From an uncultured bacterium (lineage in GTDB: Bacteria > Planctomycetota > UBA8742 > UBA2392), in contig CALLQI010000012.1 in NCBI GenBank assembly GCA_938014885.1, positions 62,001 to 126,000 of the forward strand: a DNA stretch of 64,000 nucleotides. The letters run 5' to 3'. The notes beneath the pieces are model-generated. The model had not been told where the DNA came from and did not search any database. It was given only the letters and a program-made list of their open reading frames with translations. Below are positions 18,222-27,394 of this stretch, piece after piece. Numbering within the stretch: the first letter of the stretch is position 1; every line of letters begins with the position of its first letter. A program made the translations under genes and the position numbers.

Positions 18222-18821
18222 ATGCCCACCACCCAACTGAGCATCAACCTTGACCGCCTGGTCGAGGCCATGCTGGACACCCGCACCGCGCACTACTGGG
18301 ACCCCAAGCGCGGCAAGCTGATCCGCGGCAACAGCGAACTTGAAGAAGAACGGGGCCGGCGCGTCCTCGTGGACACAATCGGCAACCGCAAGTTCAAGCG
18401 CCTCACCGACAGCTTCGCCCGCAAGCTTGACCCCAAAGATGCCAAGCTGGTCCTTGAGGCCGTCAAAGGAAGCTTCGACAAGTTCAACCGCTTGCTGCAA
18501 AAGCGTGCCGACCTGAAGAAAGAATGGATCGCCCACGCCGGCCACGAATTGATGGAAACCGCCGTGGACTGGCTTGCGATGCAGGGCGTGGAAGAGTTCA
18601 TCGCCACCGGCGACATTGCCAAGTTCGCGCTGGAGGAAATCGCCGCCGAACTGGACGAAGACGAAGATGAGGACGAAGACGAAGAAGTAGAAGAAGAGGC
18701 CGAAGAAGAAGTCGAGGAAGAGGCCGAAGAAAGCGAAGAAGAGGAAGAAGAAGAGGAAGAGGCCGAAGAAGGCGCCGAAGAAGAAAGCACCGAAGAAGAC
18801 TCGGACGATGAAGAAGAGTAA
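18222..18821 (+). CDS. UPF0158-like protein with a polyacidic C-terminal tail
   Basis: A 199-residue protein. Residues about 1-140 resemble the UPF0158 family: a conserved run from KGSFDKFNRLL through KKEWIAHAGHEL to DWLAMQGVE. From about residue 144 to the end it is almost only Glu and Asp with a few Ala, Ser, Val and Thr. Such tails can act as nucleic-acid mimics or chaperone-like segments, but no role is shown. The tail is read in one frame without stops and the gene has a good AAGGAG ribosome site, so it is real coding sequence. A hairpin terminator follows. Confidence 0.85.
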   Translation: MPTTQLSINLDRLVEAMLDTRTAHYWDPKRGKLIRGNSELEEERGRRVLVDTIGNRKFKRLTDSFARKLDPKDAKLVLEAVKGSFDKFNRLLQKRADLKKEWIAHAGHELMETAVDWLAMQGVEEFIATGDIAKFALEEIAAELDEDEDEDEDEEVEEEAEEEVEEEAEESEEEEEEEEEAEEGAEEESTEEDSDDEEE

Positions 18822-18868
18822 TGCCTTCGTGCGGCAGCCGGCTTCTTTAGCTGTAGAATGCATGTAAT

Positions 18869-18891
18869 CCGGGCGCGATCATCGCGCCCGG
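18869..18891 (+). terminator. Terminator after the acidic-tail gene
   Basis: A perfect 10-bp stem, CCGGGCGCGA/TCGCGCCCGG (18869-18878, 18882-18891), with a TCA loop. It is followed by GTTTCAT-like sequence with a short T-run. It lies between the acidic-tail gene stop (18821) and mfd (18914), where it would separate the two transcripts. Confidence 0.6.
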
Positions 18892-18913
18892 TTTCATGCA
18901 AGGCGGGCTCTAA

Positions 18914-21900
18914 ATGGGGCCTATGTTGAAGGTGGCAGGACAACTGGCAGCACTTCTTCAAGCCGCGGGTAAGGCCGCCGGCGCGGGCCAGGTATTGGGC
19001 GGCATCAGCGGGTGCGCGTATTCGGTTGCTGTGGCGGGGATGGCCAATGCTGCAACCCGGCCGCTGCTGGTGCTCACGCCTGGCCTCGAACTGTCCGAGC
19101 TGATCCAGCAAGACCTCGAGACTCTGCAGCCCCAAGCCACCGTTGTGGTCTGCCCGGTCCTCGATGCCAACAGCCCCGACAAAGCAGCAGCCTGGAACGC
19201 AGCGCTGGCGCGTATGCAGTCCAGCGCCAGCCCTATCGTGCTGGCACCTGTGGCCACGTTGCTGGATGGCCTGCCGGCGCCCAGCGCCATTGCGGCCAGC
19301 AGTGTCTCGTTGCGCCCCGGCGACAACCTGAAGCTCGAGCCGCTGTTCAAGCGGCTGGTAGCTTGCGGCCTTGAGCGCGTCGAGCAAGTGACCGCACCGG
19401 GCCAGTTCGCGCGTCGTGGCGGCATCGTGGACATCTATGCCGGCACGCAACTGCATCCCGTGCGGCTGGAACTGTTCGGCGACCAGATCGACAGCGTGCG
19501 ATCCTTCGAGCCCGACACCCAGCGCAGCTATGAATCCATGCCGCAGGGCATGTCATTCCCGCTGCTGGCACCCGGCAGCGACCAGGACGCCACGCTGGCC
19601 GATTACACGCGCGGTGCCGCGGTCGTGGTGTGCGAGCCGGCCAACGCCCTTGAGCGCATCAATACGCAGGCCAGCTTCAGCGAAGATGAGGGCATCCGGC
19701 AACGCGCCGCAGCGGCCCGTGGGCTCCTCGCCGCAGCCAAGTTGCGCCTGACCGCGGTGCCGGCCGATGCGTCGTGGGACTGCAGGGCCCCAGTGGTTCT
19801 CGGCGATGGCTACGAAGGCGTGGGCACACTGCTGAAGGCGCTGCTTGAGTCAGGCCAGAAGGTGCTACTGCTGTGCGGCACCGAAGCTGAGCTGCGTCCG
19901 GCACGCCAGGGCCTGATCGGCCAGGGGCTCAGCGAATCGCCAGAGCTGGCCTTGCTGCCCGGCGATGTGGAAGGCGGGCGGGTCTTCCCCACGCTGGGCT
20001 ATGCGTTGCTGAGCCTGCATGAACTTCTGGGTCGGCATCGCCGGAAGCTTCGCTTCACCGAACAGTCCGAGCAACGCCAGTTGCAGGACGTGATGGACGA
20101 CTTTGTCGAGCTTGAGGCCGGCGATTACGTCGTTCACCTGCAGCACGGCATTGCCCGCTTTCGTGGCATGGAAAACCTGCAGCGCGACGGCCGCAGCGGC
20201 GAGTTCTTGTCGCTCGAGTTTGATGAAGGGGTGATCCTGCACGTCCCGGCCAGCAGCGCCGACGTGGTGCAGAAGTACATCGGCATGCGCGGCGTGGCCC
20301 CGAAGCTCAGCCGCTACAACACCGCGGCGTGGTCCGAACGCAAGCTGCGCGCGCAGCAGGCCGTGCTGAAGCTCGCCACAGACATGCTGGAAGTGCAGGC
20401 ATTGCGTGCCCAGGAGGCCGGCCACGCGTGCGAAAAGGACGGCCCCGAGATGGCCGAATTTGAGGCCGCGTTCGGCTTCACCGACACGCCCGACCAGGTC
20501 ACCAGCAGCGCCGCCATCAAACGCGACATGGAATCGCGCAAGCCGATGGACCGGCTGCTGTGCGGCGACGTGGGCTACGGCAAGACCGAATTGGCCATGC
20601 GCGCGGCATTCAAGATGGTCAATGAAGGCCGCCAGGCCGCGGTGCTGGTGCCGACGACCGTGTTGGCACAGCAGCACTTCCTGAGTTTCAGCGACCGCAT
20701 GAAGCAGTTCGCGATCAACGTGGACCTGCTGTCGCGCTTTCGCAGCCCGATGCAGCAGCGCAAGACGATTGAGGCGCTGGCCGAAGGGCGCGTCGATATC
20801 GTGATAGGCACGCACCGCCTGCTCAGTGCTGACGTGCAGTTCAAGGACCTGGGCCTGCTTGTGATCGACGAGGAACAGCGCTTCGGAGTCGAACACAAAG
20901 AGCGCCTGAAAATCCTGCGCCGCACCGTCGATCTGCTGACTCTGTCGGCAACGCCAATCCCGCGCACGCTGCACCAGGCGCTGCTGGGGCTGCGCGACAT
21001 CAGTAACCTGACCACGCCGCCGGCGTTGCGCCATGCAGTCATCACGCGACTTATGCACTGGAACGATCGTGAACTGCAGGACGCCATTCGTCGTGAACTC
21101 GCGCGCGACGGGCAGGTATTCTTCGTGCATAACCGCGTATTGGACATCGAACAGGTGCGCGACCGCGTGCAGTCGCTGGTGCCTGAGGCCCGCGTGGCCA
21201 TCGGCCACGGCCAGATGAACGAGCACGAGCTTGAAGACGTCATGGTCCGCTTCATGGACCGCGAGATTGACGTGCTGGTCAGCACCACCATTATCGAAAG
21301 CGGCATCGACGTCCGCAGCGCCAACACCATCATCATCCACGACGCGCACAAACACGGCCTGGCCGACCTCCACCAGCTGCGAGGCCGCGTCGGCCGGCAC
21401 ATCCACCAGGCCTGGTGCTACCTGCTGATTCCCGACGACGTAAGCCTGTCGGACGTCGCGGCCAAACGTTTGAAGGCCATCCTGCAGTACCAGTCTTTGG
21501 GCAGCGGCTTCAAGATCGCGATGCGTGACCTTGAACTGCGCGGCGCCGGCAACCTGCTGGGGGCCGAGCAATCGGGCCACATCGCCAGTATCGGCTATGA
21601 CCTGTACTGCCGCATGCTCGACAGCGCGGTCCGCAAGCTGAAGCAACAAGATGTCGCGCCGGACGTGGACACGCAGCTTGACCTCGGCCTCGATTTGCAG
21701 TTCCCGCGCAAGTACGTCGAAAGCGGCAAGCACCGCCTTGAGCTGTATCGCCGCATGGCCCGCATCCGTGACGACGCGCAGGCGGCAGCACTGGAACGCG
21801 AACTGGCAGATCGCTTCGGCAAGCCGCCCCGCGAAGTCAGCCTGATGCTGACGGCGGCACTGACCCGCAACCGGCTTGCGCGGTTGGGCATACTCAGCGT

Positions 21901-22129
21901 AACGCGGGGCGAAGGTCACCTGAAGTTGCGCGCGCTAAGCGCATCCAAGGCGCACCGCAGCCTGTCGCTTGTCAGCCAGAGTTTCCGGGTACTCGATGAA
22001 TCCAACCTGGCACTGCCGTTGCGCAAGGGCATCGAGCAGCCGGCCGATCAGTTGCGTTTCCTTTCTAACCTGATGAGCGCGCTCGCCGCCAAAAAGGGGT
22101 TCGGCGACGACAAGGCCGCGGGTTCATAG
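18914..22129 (+). CDS. mfd: Transcription-repair coupling factor Mfd
   Basis: Mfd is a DNA translocase that pushes stalled RNA polymerase off lesions and recruits UvrA. The 1071-residue product has a UvrB-homology N-terminal part (QFARRGGIVDIYA), the RNA-polymerase-interacting domain (GDYVVHLQHGIARFRG), and RecG-like translocase motifs: Walker A GDVGYGKTE, DEEQRFG, TATPIPRTL-type motif III (LSATPIPRTL), STTIIESGIDV and LRGRVGR. A C-terminal TRCF domain follows. It is somewhat shorter than E. coli Mfd (1148 residues). The start may be ATG 18914 or ATG 18923. Confidence 0.97.
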   Translation: MGPMLKVAGQLAALLQAAGKAAGAGQVLGGISGCAYSVAVAGMANAATRPLLVLTPGLELSELIQQDLETLQPQATVVVCPVLDANSPDKAAAWNAALARMQSSASPIVLAPVATLLDGLPAPSAIAASSVSLRPGDNLKLEPLFKRLVACGLERVEQVTAPGQFARRGGIVDIYAGTQLHPVRLELFGDQIDSVRSFEPDTQRSYESMPQGMSFPLLAPGSDQDATLADYTRGAAVVVCEPANALERINTQASFSEDEGIRQRAAAARGLLAAAKLRLTAVPADASWDCRAPVVLGDGYEGVGTLLKALLESGQKVLLLCGTEAELRPARQGLIGQGLSESPELALLPGDVEGGRVFPTLGYALLSLHELLGRHRRKLRFTEQSEQRQLQDVMDDFVELEAGDYVVHLQHGIARFRGMENLQRDGRSGEFLSLEFDEGVILHVPASSADVVQKYIGMRGVAPKLSRYNTAAWSERKLRAQQAVLKLATDMLEVQALRAQEAGHACEKDGPEMAEFEAAFGFTDTPDQVTSSAAIKRDMESRKPMDRLLCGDVGYGKTELAMRAAFKMVNEGRQAAVLVPTTVLAQQHFLSFSDRMKQFAINVDLLSRFRSPMQQRKTIEALAEGRVDIVIGTHRLLSADVQFKDLGLLVIDEEQRFGVEHKERLKILRRTVDLLTLSATPIPRTLHQALLGLRDISNLTTPPALRHAVITRLMHWNDRELQDAIRRELARDGQVFFVHNRVLDIEQVRDRVQSLVPEARVAIGHGQMNEHELEDVMVRFMDREIDVLVSTTIIESGIDVRSANTIIIHDAHKHGLADLHQLRGRVGRHIHQAWCYLLIPDDVSLSDVAAKRLKAILQYQSLGSGFKIAMRDLELRGAGNLLGAEQSGHIASIGYDLYCRMLDSAVRKLKQQDVAPDVDTQLDLGLDLQFPRKYVESGKHRLELYRRMARIRDDAQAAALERELADRFGKPPREVSLMLTAALTRNRLARLGILSVTRGEGHLKLRALSASKAHRSLSLVSQSFRVLDESNLALPLRKGIEQPADQLRFLSNLMSALAAKKGFGDDKAAGS

Positions 22130-22183
22130 TGCGACGGTTTCCACACCCTTTACGTTTCGGGTGATTCAAACCATGCTGCCCCC

Positions 22184-23311
22184 ATGCGCCGTGCAATTGC
22201 TGCCTTGTTCCTGCTGGCTGTCTCAACGACCACACTGGTGGCCGATGGCGGCGGTTCAGACGGGTACAACGAAATCCTGGCCGTCGTGAACGGCAAGGCG
22301 ATTACTTACCAGCAGGTTGTGGGCGCTACGAACATGCAGGCGCAGATCAACTCCTGGCGCGTGATCCAGAAGATCCCGCCTTCCGTCAGCGACGCCGAGA
22401 TTGAAGCCGCGCTGGTGCACCAGCAGCTGGAAGACTTCGTGCTGCAACGGCTGCTGGATGACGAGGCCGAGAAAGTGCAACTGCGCGTCACCGACACGCA
22501 GCTTCGTTCCGTGATCTCGTTCGAAAAGGCGCGCTCAGGCATTGCCGATGAAGACACCAAGGCCTGGGCGAACTTCTGCAAGACGCGCTTTGGCATGACA
22601 CCCAACGAGTACCGAGATCGCCGCCGCGACGAAATCCGGCGCAATGAAGTACTGCGCTTCATGTCCGGCCAGTATGGCGCATTGCCGCCGCAGTATCCGC
22701 TTGAGGTGTACTTCAGCCTCTCAGTCTCGCCCCTCGACCTGCGCCGCGAGTTTGACGCCACGCGCGACCAGTGGCGCATCGCCCGCGACATTGACTATCG
22801 CGTGCTGAAGCTGCTTTACCCGCAGGACATCTCAATCGAGGCCAAGAAGAAGCTTTACGAGGCCACAGGCGAGGGCGACACCAGCGTACACGCCCGCGTA
22901 CTCAAGGGTGAAAGCCTGGAGGCCGCCTCCGAGGGCCTGCGGAAGCTCATCAGCGATCTGGGGCTCCCGGGTGTTAGCTTGCAGCTCAGCGACCGCGCGA
23001 CCGCCAAAGATGATACGACGCTGGATGCCAACACCTACCAGATGGCGATTTCTGTGCCCGCCCGCGGCGGCGTGTCCGACATCAGCGCCGCGCGCGAATC
23101 GGATGAACAAGGCGCGACATATGAAGGCTTCACCTTCGTGCAATTGTTCAGCCGTGTAGACGGTGACCGACGCAATTTCAACGATCCCAAGGTGCAAGAA
23201 GCGCTGGCCGACAAGATCTACAGCCGCCTGGCACAGGCCAACGCGGTCAAGGTGCAGGCGGAGTTGCTGCGCCGCGCGGCCATCGTGCCCGAACACTTGT
23301 TTGACCGCTAA
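22184..23311 (+). CDS. SurA-like periplasmic chaperone/foldase
   Basis: A 375-residue exported protein with a signal peptide (about 1-20) and the SurA N-terminal pattern EILAVVNGKAITYQQV, followed by long helices (residues 45-180) typical of the SurA/PrsA chaperone core. A clear parvulin PPIase domain is not obvious; the region 200-330 is divergent. Family members assist folding of outer-membrane or exported proteins. It follows mfd by 54 bp in the same direction, an arrangement seen elsewhere for SurA-type genes. Confidence 0.75.
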   Translation: MRRAIAALFLLAVSTTTLVADGGGSDGYNEILAVVNGKAITYQQVVGATNMQAQINSWRVIQKIPPSVSDAEIEAALVHQQLEDFVLQRLLDDEAEKVQLRVTDTQLRSVISFEKARSGIADEDTKAWANFCKTRFGMTPNEYRDRRRDEIRRNEVLRFMSGQYGALPPQYPLEVYFSLSVSPLDLRREFDATRDQWRIARDIDYRVLKLLYPQDISIEAKKKLYEATGEGDTSVHARVLKGESLEAASEGLRKLISDLGLPGVSLQLSDRATAKDDTTLDANTYQMAISVPARGGVSDISAARESDEQGATYEGFTFVQLFSRVDGDRRNFNDPKVQEALADKIYSRLAQANAVKVQAELLRRAAIVPEHLFDR

Positions 23312-23358
23312 ATCTGCCGGAGCCCTTGCGCACGCAGTGGTGCGCCCGAGAAACCGCC

Positions 23359-23592
23359 ATGGCTGCCCCTCCGAAACGCTACAAAGTCGGCGAGATCATG
23401 CGCCACACGGGCCTCTCAAGGCAGACGATCCACAATTACACGATGCTGGGTCTGTTGAAGCCCGTGGAACGCACCGAAAGCGGGCACAGGCTGTACGACG
23501 AAAGCGTCTTCGACCGCATCAAGAAGATCGAACTGATGAAGTTGCACCGCACGCTGCAGGAAGTGAAAGAAGCGCTCGACGCCGGCTCATAG
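23359..23592 (+). CDS. Small MerR-family DNA-binding protein
   Basis: A 77-residue protein that is only the MerR winged-helix domain: KYRVGEIM-like start (RYKVGEIMRHTG), then LSRQTIHNYTMLGLLKP and RLYDESVFDRIKKIELMK. There is no C-terminal effector domain, so it probably acts as a dimeric DNA-binding module responding to other proteins, or binds constitutively. ATG 23359 is chosen over upstream TTG 23326, which lies outside the domain. Its last 6 bases overlap the 3' end of the convergent glycosyltransferase gene. Confidence 0.88.
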   Translation: MAAPPKRYKVGEIMRHTGLSRQTIHNYTMLGLLKPVERTESGHRLYDESVFDRIKKIELMKLHRTLQEVKEALDAGS

Positions 23593-24663
23593 GGCGTGTT
23601 TGCGGCACGCGGCAATGACGCGATCCACGCTGATCGCCTTCATGCAGCGGTGGTCAATCGGGCACTCTTTCAACTGGCATGGCCACGTGTAGGGCGTGCA
23701 GTCCACGGCCTCTCGGATCACTTCGCCGCGCTCAAAGCCTCCAAGCTCGGAGTATCGGGGGTCGTTCGGCCCCATGATGCAGACCACGGGCCGCTGCAAC
23801 GCCACGGCCAGGTGCCGTGGCCCGGTGTCGTTGGTCAGCACCAGCGATGCGCGCTGGATCACCGCCTTCAACGTGCCCAGGCTAAGCCCGGCACTGGTGA
23901 CGAACTCGCGCCCCGCGGCCTTTTGCAGAGCATTCACGTGCGACTCTTCACCCGGGCCGTAACTCAGCAGGATGCCGAACTCGTCGGCGAGCGCATTGGC
24001 GACGGCCGCAAAGCGGTCCGGAGGCCACAGCTTGCTTGGGCCAAAGGCTGCCCCCGGCGCGATCACCAGCAGCCGTTTGCCTCCCAGATTGCGGCTTTGC
24101 AGGGCGGCATCGGCATCGGCCCGGTTCTGGTCGGTAACCGGCAGCGCAGGCTGCAGCGGCGCGGGCGGCAGGCCGATCACGTCCAGCAGGTCCATGAAGT
24201 ACTGCCCCGTGTACTTGGGTACGAACTTCCCTTGAGCGTCATGCTCGCGCTCGCGGCCGGCGTGCAGCAGCAGGCGGCGGCCCTCTTTGAAGTACCCGAC
24301 GCGCTTCTTCACGCCGCCGCGAAAGAACAGCCAGGCACTGCTGAAGCTGTTGGGCAGGATTACGCCCAGATCAAAGCGTCGCTGACGCAGCGCGGAGGCA
24401 AAGCGCGCCATGCCCAGCAGGCCGCGATGGCGGCCTTTGCGGTCGTATGGAATCAGCTCGCGGAACCAGGTGTTACCCTCAAGCAGCGCAGCTTGAGCCG
24501 GGGCGCAGACCAAGCTCAGGGCCTCGCGGCCGTAATGCGCCGCCAGGCGGGCAAAGGCCGGGGTTGCCATGACCAGGTCGCCCAAGGCGTTGGGCGCGCG
24601 GACCACAACGTTGCGGGCTTCCAGAAGCTCGCGTAGCATCGGGGTTTCGCGACGGTCGGGCAT
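23587..24663 (-). CDS. Glycosyltransferase family 9 (ADP-heptose:LPS heptosyltransferase-like)
   Basis: A 358-residue cytoplasmic GT-B enzyme of the heptosyltransferase family. It shows the N-terminal NALGDLVMATP loop and the nucleotide-sugar motifs VIAPGAAFGPSKLWPP and TNDTGPRHLAVAL. WaaF/WaaC enzymes transfer L-glycero-D-manno-heptose to lipid A-Kdo, so this supports an LPS-bearing outer membrane. The C-terminus has CTPYTWPCQLKECPIDHRCM, a Cys-rich stretch typical of WaaF-type proteins. No other LPS gene is nearby. ATG 24663 is used; ATG 24639 is in frame. Confidence 0.9.
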   Translation of the reverse strand: MPDRRETPMLRELLEARNVVVRAPNALGDLVMATPAFARLAAHYGREALSLVCAPAQAALLEGNTWFRELIPYDRKGRHRGLLGMARFASALRQRRFDLGVILPNSFSSAWLFFRGGVKKRVGYFKEGRRLLLHAGREREHDAQGKFVPKYTGQYFMDLLDVIGLPPAPLQPALPVTDQNRADADAALQSRNLGGKRLLVIAPGAAFGPSKLWPPDRFAAVANALADEFGILLSYGPGEESHVNALQKAAGREFVTSAGLSLGTLKAVIQRASLVLTNDTGPRHLAVALQRPVVCIMGPNDPRYSELGGFERGEVIREAVDCTPYTWPCQLKECPIDHRCMKAISVDRVIAACRKHAL

Positions 24664-24699
24664 GACCGGTGACTATATCCCAGTTCACAAGGGCGGTAA

Positions 24700-27291
24700 G
24701 TGCGGATTATCCAGGCCAACTTTGATTCGGTGGTGGAGCAGTTCGGTGCCTCGCGCCGGCTGGCCACCCGCCTTGGCGCGCTGGCCCGGGCCGGCCTGCT
24801 GGTGACCGAAACGGTGCTGGAAGTGGCCGCCAGTGATGACGGCAAGCCGCTGCAGTCCCTGCTGCTTTCGAAGTCGTTGCTCGACGCCGCGGGCACACTG
24901 GACAGCACCGCGTTGGCCGCCTTGGCCACGGACTCCTGGTTTGCGGAGACACCACTGGCGATTGCGGTCGTGGGCACCTCGCGCGTGCTGTGCCTGGCCG
25001 AAGAAAGCGACGCTGAGCCCGCGACCTCCAACAGTGGCGCGCTGATTGCACAGCAGCCTGCCGGGGCGGTGATCCCGCGTGATGAAGCCCGACGGTTGTT
25101 GGCCGGTGACGAAGTGCCGCGTCTGAAGCTGGATCTGGTAACCAGCAGCGACCCGGGCAAGCGGCTTGAGGCTTTGCGCAAGCTGTACCTGAGCGAGCTG
25201 CCGCAGGACGAGAAGCTGCGGCTGTTCCTGCTGGGCCTGCGCGACCGAGAAGGCGACGTGCGCGCCGAAAGCGCCAAGGCGCTTGGCGGCCTGGGTCTCG
25301 ATGCCGGGTTGACCGAGAATCTCGCCCGCGCCGCGCGCGGCACCACGCCCGAGCGCGTGGTCGCGGTCAGCAACCTGACGCGCATGTTCGCGCGGCTGGA
25401 CGACGCCCAGCGTCAGCTTGCGGTGGCGATGCTTACCGAGTTCATCGAACCAGCCGAACCCGTCGAGCTTGTGCAGGCCGCCCTGGGCGCGCTTTCGCAG
25501 CACGCAGGCACGCTGTCCGATTCGCCGCTGCTGCACCTGCATCGCCAGTTGGTCAGCCTGCTGCAGGTGAAGCTGAGTCACTTTGAGGAACCCGCGCGCA
25601 AGGTGTACGGCGTGTTGTTCGAGCGCGACCGCGCCATGTTCTCGCGACTGTTGTCTGAGACCGTGGAGCAAGTAGGGCAGATTGAGCTGCGCTTTTTTGC
25701 GCTCAGCCTGATTACGCAGCACGACCTGCCGGCAGCCGGCGCGCCCGCGGTGATTGAGCAGTTGATCGAAGGCCTTGTCGCGGGTTCTGAGCTTGATCGC
25801 AATTACCAGGCCTGCGCCGGCGCGTTGACCCGTCTGGGCGAGCTTGCCGTAGGTGGTCTGCTGGCCGCGCTGGACAACGCAACGGACAGCGGCAAGCGCA
25901 AGATTGTGGATCTGCTGGGTCACATGCTGCGCGGCACGCACGGCCAGAGTGAACACCCGCTGTCGGATGAAACCGCCCGTCGCGTCGCACAGGCATGCCT
26001 AGCGCTGTACCCCAACGCCAAGCCCGAAGTCTGTACGGCGCTGCTGGAAAGCGGCTTCTACAGCCACGCGGCCGTCGATGACGCATTGCGCGCCCAGGCA
26101 GCACAGGCATTTTTGGACAGCCTGCACGACTTCCGCTTTGAGCGGCAGATTGAGCTGGTGCAGGAAGCGCTGTTCCGTTGCGGCCACGCGGCGTTGCCCC
26201 CGCTGCGGTCGGCGATTCGTGAGTCGGCCTACGACGTGACGCGGATTAGTGCTTCGCGCATCCTGCCCGAAGTGATTGAGCGCGCCGGCGAAACCCCGGC
26301 AGAGGTGCTGCACGAAATCAGCGCTGAGTTGCGCGCGATTCTGGATGACGAAGACAGCAGCTTTCCACAGCGCGGGCCGTTGTACGTGGCGCTGGGCCGC
26401 ATCGGCGCGCACCAGAACGCGGACGCGGCGCTGGCGCTGGAACTGTCACAGTACCTGCGCGAGAAGCTGGGCAAGACCAGCGACGTCTACGACGTGCTTG
26501 AGTCGATCGGCTACATCGCCGCAGGGGCGAACCTCGAGGCCAATGAGAGGCTTGAGTGCGGCTATCTGCTGCTGCAGGTGCTGACGCGCGGGCTGCCGGG
26601 GCTTTCCGGCCGCATGCGCAAGAACGAAGAGGGCGAGCTGGTTCTGCACTTCGGGCGCGAAACCACGGCTTACACCGACATGATCCCGCGCATCCTGGAC
26701 GGCCTTGGCCGCATGATCGAGTCGCCGCGTACACCTGAGCCGCTGTTCGACCGCATCGCCGCCGAAATGCTGCGGCTGTGGACCGAGATCGTGGATTTCA
26801 AACGCGTCTGGGCACCGGCCGCCACGATGACGCTGGCGCGCTGGCTGGGGCGCATCGCCATGGGCGGGCGTCGCAGCGACCGCATGGCCGATGACATCGC
26901 GGAAGTGCTGGCGCGCAAGCTTATTCTGCTGCCGGTGATGCAGGTGCTGTCGGCGCTGGTGATCGCACGGCAGGACAGCGAACGCATGGACCTGCTGTCG
27001 GCACGCGTGTTTGCCGAGCTGACCAAACGCCTGAATGAACAGCCCGGCCCCGAGCCCACCGAACGCAAGCAGATCCTTGAGACCATGGCCGCCATCGCGC
27101 GCCGCCCACGGTTAGGCGACCGCGAAAAAGACATCGAACACGCCCGCAACGTCGTTGTCGAAGCGCTGTTTGAGGCCGTGCGCGACAAAATGATGTTCGC
27201 GCGCCCACTGCTGGATGAGTTCGCGGGCACGCCCGGCCTGGCCGAGAACCTGCGCAATGACATCCGCCGCCGCCTCAAACCCGCGCGCTGA
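24700..27291 (+). CDS. Large HEAT-repeat protein
   Basis: An 863-residue protein made almost entirely of amphipathic helices. HEAT-like units are visible at about 150-220 (RLEALRKLYLSELP..KLRLFLLGLRDRE), 230-330 and 470-560. The first ~120 residues resemble a cytoplasmic regulatory domain of unknown kind. No signal peptide or membrane span, so it is probably cytosolic and a scaffold. It starts with GTG at 24700, only 36 bp from the divergent glycosyltransferase start. I do not recognise a specific family. Confidence 0.8.
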   Translation: MRIIQANFDSVVEQFGASRRLATRLGALARAGLLVTETVLEVAASDDGKPLQSLLLSKSLLDAAGTLDSTALAALATDSWFAETPLAIAVVGTSRVLCLAEESDAEPATSNSGALIAQQPAGAVIPRDEARRLLAGDEVPRLKLDLVTSSDPGKRLEALRKLYLSELPQDEKLRLFLLGLRDREGDVRAESAKALGGLGLDAGLTENLARAARGTTPERVVAVSNLTRMFARLDDAQRQLAVAMLTEFIEPAEPVELVQAALGALSQHAGTLSDSPLLHLHRQLVSLLQVKLSHFEEPARKVYGVLFERDRAMFSRLLSETVEQVGQIELRFFALSLITQHDLPAAGAPAVIEQLIEGLVAGSELDRNYQACAGALTRLGELAVGGLLAALDNATDSGKRKIVDLLGHMLRGTHGQSEHPLSDETARRVAQACLALYPNAKPEVCTALLESGFYSHAAVDDALRAQAAQAFLDSLHDFRFERQIELVQEALFRCGHAALPPLRSAIRESAYDVTRISASRILPEVIERAGETPAEVLHEISAELRAILDDEDSSFPQRGPLYVALGRIGAHQNADAALALELSQYLREKLGKTSDVYDVLESIGYIAAGANLEANERLECGYLLLQVLTRGLPGLSGRMRKNEEGELVLHFGRETTAYTDMIPRILDGLGRMIESPRTPEPLFDRIAAEMLRLWTEIVDFKRVWAPAATMTLARWLGRIAMGGRRSDRMADDIAEVLARKLILLPVMQVLSALVIARQDSERMDLLSARVFAELTKRLNEQPGPEPTERKQILETMAAIARRPRLGDREKDIEHARNVVVEALFEAVRDKMMFARPLLDEFAGTPGLAENLRNDIRRRLKPAR

Positions 27292-27394
27292 TCCGGGTTG
27301 CCCACATTGTCAGCAACTGCTGTCAGCGAATCTTTGAAATCTGCGCACTGTCCTGAGTCGCGCGTGCCGCTAACGTGCCTGCCAGGAGAACTTC

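Noticed and set aside
19865..21919. A 684-codon open frame on the minus strand
   Set aside because: It lies inside mfd on the opposite strand, shows no known domain, and such long shadow frames are expected in high-GC genes.
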